A stretch of 64,000 nt of DNA. It comes from Curvibacter sp. GWA2_63_95 (GTDB taxonomy: Bacteria > Pseudomonadota > Gammaproteobacteria > Burkholderiales > Burkholderiaceae_C). Below, piece after piece: positions 58,035 through 64,000 of the stretch (its first letter is position 1; each line of letters opens with the position of its first letter). A model generated the notes under the pieces. The model was not told the origin of the DNA. It searched no databases and worked only from the letters and a program-made list of their open reading frames with translations. The stretch spans positions 124,001-188,000 of the forward strand of contig MGPB01000030.1 of the NCBI GenBank assembly GCA_001795455.1, read 5' to 3'. The position numbers and the translations under genes are program-made.

Positions 58035-60493
58035 CTTCTGTTTCTGCCCCTGCCTTGGACACAAGGCCCCAACCCATCAGCCAGGACGTGCTGGCCGAAA
58101 AGTACCTCAAAGTTGGCGAGACCTGCGCCGATGATGTGTACCGCCGTGTGGCGCGTGCCTTGGCGAGTGCCGAGGTGCCTGCGCAGCGCCCCCATTACGA
58201 GGCCCTGTTTCTGGACAACCTGCGCGCCGGGGCCATTGGTGCGGGCCGCATCATGAGTGCGGCGGGCACCGGCATCCAGGCCACGCTGATCAACTGCTTC
58301 GTTCAACCCGTGGGCGATTGCATCCAGGGCCAGGATGACGCAGGCTACCCCGGCATCTATGAAGCCCTGCGCGAGGCGGCCGAGACCATGCGCCGCGGCG
58401 GTGGCGTGGGCTACGATTTTTCGCGCATCCGCCCGCGCGGCGCGGATGTGAAAGGCACGGCCTCGCTGGCCTCGGGACCGTGCAGCTACATCAATGTGTT
58501 TGACCAGTCCTGCTCCACTGTGGAGAGTGCGGGCGCGCGGCGTGGCGCGCAAATGGGCGTGCTGCGCATCGACCACCCCGATGTGCAGGAGTTCATCACC
58601 GCCAAGCGCACGCCCGGGCGCTGGAACAATTTCAATGTCTCGGTCGGGGTGCCCGATGCCTTCATGCAGGCCCTGCAAGCCGATGCCCCGTGGGAGTTGG
58701 TGCACCGCGCCAAGCCGGGAGCCAGTTTGCTGGCCCAGGGCGCCCACCAGCGCAGCGATGGCCTGTGGGTCTACCAAACGCTGGCGGCCCGCACGCTGTG
58801 GAACACGGTGATGCGCTCCACCTACGACTTTGCCGAACCTGGCATTCTGTTTCTGGACCGCATGAACCAGGACAACAACCTGGCCTACTGCGAAACCATA
58901 GAAGCCACCAACCCTTGTGGCGAGCAGCCGCTGCCCGCCTATGGCTGTTGTGACCTCGGGCCCATCATCCTGCCGCGTTGTGTGCAGCACCCGTTTGGGG
59001 CGGGTGGCACGGCGGCCTTTGACTTTGCGGCGTTTGCCCAGCTGGTGGCGCTGCAGGTGCGTGCGCTGGACAATGTGCTGGATGTGACGGTGTGGCCCCT
59101 GCCCCAGCAGCAGGCCGAGGCGGCTGCCAAGCGCCGCATCGGTGTGGGGTTCACCGGACTGGGGGATGCCTTGTGCATGCTGGGTCTGCGCTACGACAGC
59201 GCAGAGGGCCGCGCGATGGCCGTGCAAATCGCCACCTGCATGCGCGACAGTGCCTACACGGCTTCGGTGGCATTGGCGCAGGAGAAGGGTGCCTTTCCCC
59301 GGTTCGAGGCCGACGGCTACCTGGCTGAAGGCACTTTCGCCAGCCGCCTGCCAACCAGCCTGCAGGCCGACATCCGGGCGCACGGCATCCGCAACAGCCA
59401 CCTGCTCTCCATTGCCCCCACTGGCACCGTGAGCCTGGCCTTTGCGGACAATGCCTCCAACGGCATCGAGCCCGCGTTCTCCTGGACCTACACGCGCAAG
59501 AAGCGCGAGGCCGATGGCAGCACCAGCGAATACGCGGTGGAAGACCATGCCTGGCGCGTCTACCGCGCGCAGGGCGGGGATATGAACCAGCTGCCCGAGA
59601 GTTTTGTGTCCGCGCTGGAGATGGCGGCGGCCGACCACATTGCCATGATGCAGGCGGTGCAGCCGCTGGTGGACACGGCGATCTCCAAAACCGTGAACGT
59701 GCCGGCCGACTATGCCTACGAGGACTTCAAGGGCCTGTACCTGCAGGCCTGGCAGGCGCGGCTCAAGGGCTTGGCGACCTACCGGCCCAACGCCATCCTC
59801 GGCTCGGTGCTGCAGGTCACGCCTGCATCCACAGAGAGTAAGTCCGTAAGCGCTCCTGATTTGATAGCTGTTGGCGCAGATCCCATGCGGGCTGTGATCG
59901 AAAAACGCCCCAAAGGTGCGCTGGCGGCCGTGGCCGAGAAAGTGGAGTACTGGACGCAGGAGGGCCACAAGACCCTGTACTTGGTGGTGTCCTTTCTGCC
60001 CCTGCCCACGCCGGTGGGCAAGGGCACGCTGGAGCGCGCCATCGAGTTCTTCATGCCCCTGGGGCAGAGCGGGGAGTCGCAGCAGTGGATCACTTCCAGC
60101 ATGCGCATGCTCTCGCTGGCGGCGCGTGGCGGCTTTCTGGAGCGGGCCCTGCGTGACATGCGCAAGGTGGCCTGGGACCGGGGCCCCGTACGCCTGGGCC
60201 ACTACACCAAGCAGGACGGTAGCCAGGTGCCTTTGTGGCATGACTCCGAGGTGGCCGCCATTGCCTATGCGCTGCAGCAAATCATTGCGCAGCGCCAACA
60301 GCACGCTGCTGCGCTGCACGCCACCGACGATGCAGACGAGGACGACGATGACGACGGGCTGGGCCTGAGCACCCCGTCCGCCAGCCCGGTCATGGTGGGC
60401 AAGAAGTGTGGTGAGTGCGGTGCCTACGCCGTGATCCGCAAGGACGGTTGCGACTACTGCACCCAGTGCGGCCATGTGGGAACCTGTGGATGA
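58031..60493 (+). CDS. nrdJ: Adenosylcobalamin-dependent (class II) ribonucleotide reductase with an in-frame repeat
   Basis: NrdJ makes deoxyribonucleotides without oxygen, using adenosylcobalamin to form the thiyl radical. The 820-residue protein has GAGRIMSAAGTGIQATLINCFVQP near residue 73 and RRGGGVGYDFSRIRPRG near residue 120. The catalytic stretch EATNPCGEQPLPAYGCCDLG contains the cysteine at about 296, and the C-terminal redox/zinc region is GKKCGECGAYAVIRKDGCDYCTQCGHVGTCG. Around residues 603-625 there is a linker (SKSVSAPDLIAVGADPMRAV) that matches a dispersed repeat copy (59845-59900). The ATG overlaps the previous stop by four bases. Such an RNR is what a cell would need for anaerobic growth on nitrate. 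Confidence 0.95.
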   Translation: MTSVSAPALDTRPQPISQDVLAEKYLKVGETCADDVYRRVARALASAEVPAQRPHYEALFLDNLRAGAIGAGRIMSAAGTGIQATLINCFVQPVGDCIQGQDDAGYPGIYEALREAAETMRRGGGVGYDFSRIRPRGADVKGTASLASGPCSYINVFDQSCSTVESAGARRGAQMGVLRIDHPDVQEFITAKRTPGRWNNFNVSVGVPDAFMQALQADAPWELVHRAKPGASLLAQGAHQRSDGLWVYQTLAARTLWNTVMRSTYDFAEPGILFLDRMNQDNNLAYCETIEATNPCGEQPLPAYGCCDLGPIILPRCVQHPFGAGGTAAFDFAAFAQLVALQVRALDNVLDVTVWPLPQQQAEAAAKRRIGVGFTGLGDALCMLGLRYDSAEGRAMAVQIATCMRDSAYTASVALAQEKGAFPRFEADGYLAEGTFASRLPTSLQADIRAHGIRNSHLLSIAPTGTVSLAFADNASNGIEPAFSWTYTRKKREADGSTSEYAVEDHAWRVYRAQGGDMNQLPESFVSALEMAAADHIAMMQAVQPLVDTAISKTVNVPADYAYEDFKGLYLQAWQARLKGLATYRPNAILGSVLQVTPASTESKSVSAPDLIAVGADPMRAVIEKRPKGALAAVAEKVEYWTQEGHKTLYLVVSFLPLPTPVGKGTLERAIEFFMPLGQSGESQQWITSSMRMLSLAARGGFLERALRDMRKVAWDRGPVRLGHYTKQDGSQVPLWHDSEVAAIAYALQQIIAQRQQHAAALHATDDADEDDDDDGLGLSTPSASPVMVGKKCGECGAYAVIRKDGCDYCTQCGHVGTCG
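59845..59900 (-). repeat. Dispersed repeat, copy 7, inside nrdJ
   Basis: AGCGCTCCTGATTTGATAGC and TGTTGGCGCAGAT match the complement of the repeat core (compare copy 3 at 32367). It is in frame and located in a linker between the reductase core and the C-terminal region. Confidence 0.65.
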
Positions 60494-61749
60494 ACCTCCA
60501 CACGAATTGGCGCTTGCGCCATTTGCTGCTGGCTCCGCACCGCCTGGGCTTCTTCCTGGCCATGGTGCTGCTGTGGTCCGCCAGCCTGTGGTGGGCGCTG
60601 GTGCAGATGGACCGGGTGACGGGGGCTTTCGGGTTGGCGTATGTGGTGTCGCCCTCGCTGGTGCATGGGGCGGTGATGACCTTTGGCTTCATCCCTTTGT
60701 TCTTCTCGGGCTTTCTGTTCACCGCGGGTCCCAAATGGCTGGGTGTGGCGCCGCCCACGGCTGCGCAACTGCTGCCCCCCTTGCTGCTGCAAGCCGGGGG
60801 CTGGTTGCTGTGGCTGGCTGGCGTGCATGTGCACCCGGTGCTGGGGCTGGGCGGCATGGCGTTGGCGCTTGGCGGGCTGGTCTGGATGAGCGCCATGTTT
60901 TGGCGCCTGTTGGCGCGCAGCCAGGTGGTGGACACTGTGCATGCGCGGGTGATTGCCCAGGCCTGCGGCGTGGGCTGCGCCAGCCTGGTGGGCCTGGCCG
61001 TCAGCGTGTGGGCCGGCGCCGATGCCGTGGCGCTGGCCTGTGTGCTCACTGGCCTGTGGGGCTTTGTGGTGGCGGTGTACGTGGTCGTGGCCCACCGCAT
61101 GATTCCCTTTTTCACCTCCAGTGCCATGCCGCAGGTGGCCACCTTGCGGCCGTTTTGGGCGCTGGGCTTGATGCTGTCGGTGGTGGTGCTGGAAGTACTG
61201 GCCGCCTGGCTGGACCTGCTGCGGCCTGCGGGCACTGCCTGGGGCACGGTGTGGCTGCTATTGCGGGGCACCCTGGAGCTGGCGGCGGGTGTGGTGCTGC
61301 TGTGGTTGGCCTATGTATGGGGCTTGGTGCAAAGCTTCAAGAACCGCTTGCTGGCCATGCTGCACATTGGCTTTGTGTGGTTGGGTGTGGCGCTGCTCTT
61401 GGCCGGTGCCAGCCAGTGGCTGAGCTGGGTGAGCGGCACACCGGTGTTGCCGCTGGGGGCCCTGCATGCGCTCACCATGGGCTGCCTGGCCTCGCTCATG
61501 TTGGCCATGGTGACCCGCGTGTCGGCGGGGCACAGTGGTCGCGCTTTGGTGGCCGATACGTGGGTATGGTCACTTTTCCTGTTGTTGCAGCTGGCCACGG
61601 CATTGCGTATTCTGGCCGCGGGCGTTGCCATGTGGGGCGCAGCCACGCTGGCAGTGGTGGCAGGTGTGTGGCTTGCGGTCATGGCCCTCTGGGGGGGCAG
61701 GCTGGTGGGCTGGTATGGTCGGCGGCGCGGCGACGGGCGCCCCGGATAG
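60490..61749 (+). CDS. nnrS: NnrS family membrane protein (nitric oxide response)
   Basis: The 419-residue protein has about 12 membrane segments. It starts MNLHTNWRLRHLLLAPHRLGFFLAMVLLWSASLWWAL and has HGAVMTFGFIPLFFSGFLFTAGPKWLG (about residue 56) and AHRMIPFFTSSAMPQV (about residue 202), both usual for NnrS. NnrS binds haem and copper and protects against nitrosative stress produced when nitrate and nitrite are reduced. It overlaps nrdJ by four bases (ATGA), which fixes the start and keeps it in the nar transcription unit. The gene ends about 25 bases before a small protein gene. Confidence 0.93.
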   Translation: MNLHTNWRLRHLLLAPHRLGFFLAMVLLWSASLWWALVQMDRVTGAFGLAYVVSPSLVHGAVMTFGFIPLFFSGFLFTAGPKWLGVAPPTAAQLLPPLLLQAGGWLLWLAGVHVHPVLGLGGMALALGGLVWMSAMFWRLLARSQVVDTVHARVIAQACGVGCASLVGLAVSVWAGADAVALACVLTGLWGFVVAVYVVVAHRMIPFFTSSAMPQVATLRPFWALGLMLSVVVLEVLAAWLDLLRPAGTAWGTVWLLLRGTLELAAGVVLLWLAYVWGLVQSFKNRLLAMLHIGFVWLGVALLLAGASQWLSWVSGTPVLPLGALHALTMGCLASLMLAMVTRVSAGHSGRALVADTWVWSLFLLLQLATALRILAAGVAMWGAATLAVVAGVWLAVMALWGGRLVGWYGRRRGDGRPG

Positions 61750-61773
61750 GTAAAAAAACCAAGGACCTCGGTG

Positions 61774-62175
61774 ATGATTTCCAATTTTGATGAATTGCTG
61801 CAGGCAGCACGTTCCCAACCCACGGCGCAGCGCCTGCTGCTGGTGTTTGCGGGGGCCGAGTTGCCCGAAGACGCTGACGAAGCGCAGCGCGCCCGGTACC
61901 AGTCGGGGCAGGGGGGCGCACTGGTGCCCCTGATGTGTGTGGACAAGGCGGTTGAGGAGGTGGTCTCTTTCGCGGCACTTGCGCAGGAAGCCACGCAGTT
62001 TGGCCCGCCCTGGGCGATGGTGTTTGCCGCAGCCTTGTCGGGCCAAGGTCAGCAGGCACCAAGTGCGGAGGACGCCGCGCCCTTGCTGCAGCGCATGGTG
62101 GAGGCCATCCAGCGTGGGGAGATTGCGGCCTACATTCCGTTCAACCCGCAGGGTGAGGCGGTGCAGCTTGGCTGA
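61774..62175 (+). CDS. Small unrecognised protein between nnrS and the hemerythrin gene
   Basis: The 133-residue acidic protein has no signal peptide or membrane segment. It begins MISNFDELLQAARSQPTAQRLLLVFAGAELPEDADEAQRA and has a conserved-looking C-terminal part with FGPPWAMVFAAALSGQGQQAPS and IQRGEIAAYIPFNPQGEAV. I do not know a function. Its position downstream of nrdJ and nnrS suggests a helper role in the anaerobic operon. The ATG at 61774 has AAGGA eight bases upstream. Its end overlaps the hemerythrin reading frame. Confidence 0.7.
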   Translation: MISNFDELLQAARSQPTAQRLLLVFAGAELPEDADEAQRARYQSGQGGALVPLMCVDKAVEEVVSFAALAQEATQFGPPWAMVFAAALSGQGQQAPSAEDAAPLLQRMVEAIQRGEIAAYIPFNPQGEAVQLG

Positions 62176-62716
62176 GGCCTTGCTCCCTCTGGCACCGCAG
62201 GCCGGTTTTGAGGCCCCGTTTGAACTGCTGCAGGCTTGCCACGAGCGGGTGCAGCGCAGCCTGGCGCTGATGGCGCGCCTGCAGCAGCACCTGCTGGAGG
62301 TGGGCTGTGACGACAATGCGCGCCAGGCCGCACGCGATGTGCTGCGCTACTTCGATGTGGCCGCACCCCTGCACCACCAGGACGAAGAGCTGCATGTGTT
62401 TCCGCCCCTGCTGCTGGGCGCCGACGCGGGCTTGCGCACCCTGGTGCGCACTCTCATGCAAGACCACCGCGACATGGAGGTTGCCTGGGGCCATGCCCGC
62501 GAAGTCCTGCTGGCGATTGCCGAAGATCGCCTGGGGGTGTTGGCCCTGAGTGTCAGCCAGACCGGGGCGCTGGATCAGTTTGCCGCCTTGTATGGCCAGC
62601 ACATCGCGCATGAGGAGGGGCTGGCCTACCCGGCTGCGCAGGCGGTGTTGTCTGGCACGGCCCTGCACGCTATGGCGCAGGACATGATGCAACGCCGCGG
62701 GGTGCGAACCACTTGA
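62168..62716 (+). CDS. Hemerythrin domain protein
   Basis: This protein of about 182 residues has a four-helix hemerythrin layout: ELLQACHERVQRSLALMARLQQHL with a first histidine (about residue 22), then PLHHQDEELHVFPPLL (about residue 72), DHRDMEVAWGHAREVL (about residue 100) and YGQHIAHEEGLAYP (about residue 143). These give the His and acidic ligands of a di-iron site, which could bind O2 or NO. The start appears to be TTG 62168, preceded by GAGGCGG at six bases; a GTG at 62153 is also possible. It is the last gene of the nar-associated set. Confidence 0.83.
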   Translation: MAEALLPLAPQAGFEAPFELLQACHERVQRSLALMARLQQHLLEVGCDDNARQAARDVLRYFDVAAPLHHQDEELHVFPPLLLGADAGLRTLVRTLMQDHRDMEVAWGHAREVLLAIAEDRLGVLALSVSQTGALDQFAALYGQHIAHEEGLAYPAAQAVLSGTALHAMAQDMMQRRGVRTT

Positions 62717-62753
62717 GGGACAAGGGCCGTGAAATGGGGGCATGGGCGCGGGC

Positions 62754-62783
62754 TTGGCGATATCTATGCGTTTCGCGCATAAT
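62754..62783 (+). promoter_or_regulatory. Putative promoter of the LysR gene
   Basis: -35 TTGGCG (62754) and -10 CATAAT (62778) are separated by 18 bases. The -10 ends only eight bases before the ATG at 62792, so the transcript would be leaderless or nearly so. Confidence 0.5.
62765..62781. promoter_or_regulatory. LysR-type autoregulatory site
   Basis: TATGCG-TTTCG-CGCATA is a perfect inverted repeat that includes the T-N11-A pattern of LysR-family boxes. It overlaps the -10 region of the putative promoter. Confidence 0.55.
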
Positions 62784-62791
62784 TGCGCCCC

Positions 62792-63766
62792 ATGGAAACC
62801 AAATGGCTTGAAGACTTCGTGTCTCTGGCTGAGACCCGCAGTTTCAGCCGCTCCGCGCAATTGCGCCACGTTACCCAGCCTGCGTTCTCGCGGCGTATTC
62901 AGTCGCTGGAAGCCTGGGCCGGCACCGATCTGGTGGACCGCAGCAGCTACCCCACGCGCCTGACCCCGGCGGGCGAGACCCTCTACGACCAGTCGCTGGA
63001 AGTGCTGCAGGCCCTGCAAAGCACGCGCGCCATGCTGCGTGGCCACACCACCGCTGCGCAGGACGTGGTGGAGTTTGCGGTGCCGCACACGCTGGCCTTC
63101 ACCTTCTTCCCGGCCTGGGTGTCCGAGTTGCGCGAGAAATTTGGTCCACTCAAGAGTCGGCTGATCGCGCTCAATGTGCACGATGCCGTGATGCGCCTGG
63201 TGGAAGGGAGCTGTGACCTGCTGATCGCCTACCACCACCCCTCGCAGCCCTACCAGCTGGACGCCGACCGTTACGAGATGGTGAGCCTGGGCGAGGAGGT
63301 GGTGGCGCCGTACTCCAAACCTGACGCCGATGGCCGCCCCCTGTTCTCCCTGCCTGGCAAGGTGGGCCAGCCTTTGCCCTATCTGGGTTATGCGCCTGGT
63401 GCCTACCTGGGGCAGATGGTGGAGCTGATCCTCAAGCAGGCCGATGTGGCCATCCACTTTGACCGGGTGTACGAGACCGATATGGCCGAAGGCCTGAAAG
63501 CCATGGCCCTGGAAGGCCATGGGGTGGCGTTTCTGCCCCATAGCGCCGTCAAGAAAGACCTGCGCGCCAAGAAGCTGGTGAGCGCCTTGCCGGCCCCGAT
63601 GAAGGGCCTGAACATCACCATGGAGGTGCGCGCGTACCGCGAACGGCTCTCCAGTCGCGAGGCGGCCCGCGGCCTGAGTGCCGCCCAGCGTGCCCAAACC
63701 CGCACGCCCAAGGGCTCGGCCCAGGCCCTGTGGGACTATCTTTTGACCCAGGGTAGCGCGGCATAG
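62792..63766 (+). CDS. LysR-family transcriptional regulator
   Basis: The 324-residue protein has an N-terminal winged helix (WLEDFVSLAETRSFSRSAQLRHVTQPAFSRRIQSLE, residues 5-40) and a substrate-binding C-terminal domain. LDADRYEMVSLGEEVVAPYS and LKAMALEGHGVAFLPHSAV are typical of the domain. It resembles HypT-type LysR proteins in its start, but the inducer is unknown. The ATG at 62792 is the first codon that leaves the HTH complete. A perfect inverted repeat (62765-62781) just upstream suggests autoregulation. The next gene, a periplasmic binding protein on the same strand, is a candidate target. Confidence 0.85.
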   Translation: METKWLEDFVSLAETRSFSRSAQLRHVTQPAFSRRIQSLEAWAGTDLVDRSSYPTRLTPAGETLYDQSLEVLQALQSTRAMLRGHTTAAQDVVEFAVPHTLAFTFFPAWVSELREKFGPLKSRLIALNVHDAVMRLVEGSCDLLIAYHHPSQPYQLDADRYEMVSLGEEVVAPYSKPDADGRPLFSLPGKVGQPLPYLGYAPGAYLGQMVELILKQADVAIHFDRVYETDMAEGLKAMALEGHGVAFLPHSAVKKDLRAKKLVSALPAPMKGLNITMEVRAYRERLSSREAARGLSAAQRAQTRTPKGSAQALWDYLLTQGSAA

Positions 63767-63873
63767 AAGTTGCATTCCAGTTTTGCATGCCGCCCCAAGC
63801 AATCGGCATTGGCGGCGGAACATGGGGCTGGCTAGAGTGGCCAGCTTCGGTCTACAAGGTCGTTGGAGTCTGT

Positions 63874-64000
63874 ATGCAAAACAATGGTTGGCGCCTATTC
63901 GGCATCGTAAGTGTGGCAGTTTTGGCCACTGGGGGCAGCTATGCGGGCGTGCTCGACCGGATCGCGTCGGGCGGGGCACTGGTGGTGGCGCACCGCGAGT
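63874..64000 (+). CDS. Periplasmic amino acid-binding protein, N-terminal part (cut by window edge)
   Basis: The visible 42 residues begin MQNNGWRLFGIVSVAVLATG, a signal-peptide-like start with a basic residue and hydrophobic core. They go on with GVLDRIASGGALVVAHRE, the usual start of the mature domain in glutamate/aspartate-type ABC binding proteins (LDKIKxxGxLxxGHR). A GGAG site lies five bases upstream of the ATG. The rest lies outside the window. The upstream LysR gene could control it, but there is no direct sign. Confidence 0.7.
   Translation, partial: MQNNGWRLFGIVSVAVLATGGSYAGVLDRIASGGALVVAHRE

Noticed and set aside
63767..63873. GCCGCC ... GGCGGC pairing after the LysR gene as a terminator
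   Set aside because: The loop is about 16 bases long and there is no T-run; pairing may be chance in GC-rich DNA.
1..64000. Search for tRNA, rRNA, CRISPR arrays, insertion sequences and prophage genes
   Set aside because: No cloverleaf-like stretch with a CCA end, regularly spaced direct repeats, transposase, integrase or phage structural gene was recognised by eye; a tRNAscan or ISfinder search would be decisive.

Overview
The window looks like a chromosome segment of a Gram-negative betaproteobacterium, most likely family Comamonadaceae (Rhodoferax-like). The pointers are the high-GC codon use of most genes, two beta-oxidation clusters, a liv-type transporter operon that contains an acyl-CoA ligase, a membrane-bound NarGHJI nitrate reductase with two NarK transporters, and seven copies of a short dispersed repeat. 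The genus is inference. No rRNA, tRNA, CRISPR array, phage or insertion sequence was seen.

Region 1 (1-13.6 kb) is a surface-polysaccharide locus, all on the + strand and visibly more AT-rich than the rest. It holds a GDP-mannose 4,6-dehydratase, a PglK/MsbA-like exporter, a sugar C-methyltransferase directly followed by a Gmd-like reductase, a GT61 enzyme, an FkbM methyltransferase, an unrecognised GT-B-like transferase and a GT2 enzyme. It ends with a WbpV-like reductase, an initiating phosphoglycosyl transferase, an H-NS-type protein and a WbpM-like 4,6-dehydratase. The gene set suggests a glycan started on QuiNAc/FucNAc and containing a C-methylated 6-deoxyhexose.

Region 2 (13.6-33.3 kb) starts with argB, a TctD/TctE-like two-component system and a SlmA-like TetR protein. 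A TetR-led beta-oxidation cluster laid out like Bacillus fadE/fadN/fadA follows, with a thioesterase and an enoyl-CoA isomerase/hydratase. Next come a decayed GH13 alpha-glucosidase, a LacI-type operator and a porin, which look like the remains of an alpha-glucoside locus. A second TetR cluster (PECR-like SDR, acyl-CoA dehydrogenase, thioesterase) and an orphan FliD-like gene complete the region.

Region 3 (33.3-43.5 kb) is a minus-strand livHMGF / acyl-CoA ligase / substrate-binding-protein operon, followed by a YciA thioesterase, an ATM1-type ABC exporter and an unknown membrane-anchored protein.

Region 4 (43.5-62.7 kb) is the anaerobic respiration block. It has NarX/NarL, an FNR box overlapping the narL stop codon, then narK1-narK2-narGHJI. 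The same strand continues, mostly through 4-bp start/stop overlaps, into a NifM-like parvulin, a beta-carbonic anhydrase, a DGC protein, a B12-dependent (oxygen-independent) ribonucleotide reductase, NnrS, a small unknown protein and a hemerythrin. This links nitrate respiration to anoxic dNTP synthesis, CO2 hydration and NO/O2 handling in one apparent transcription unit. A LysR regulator and the start of a periplasmic amino-acid-binding protein close the window.
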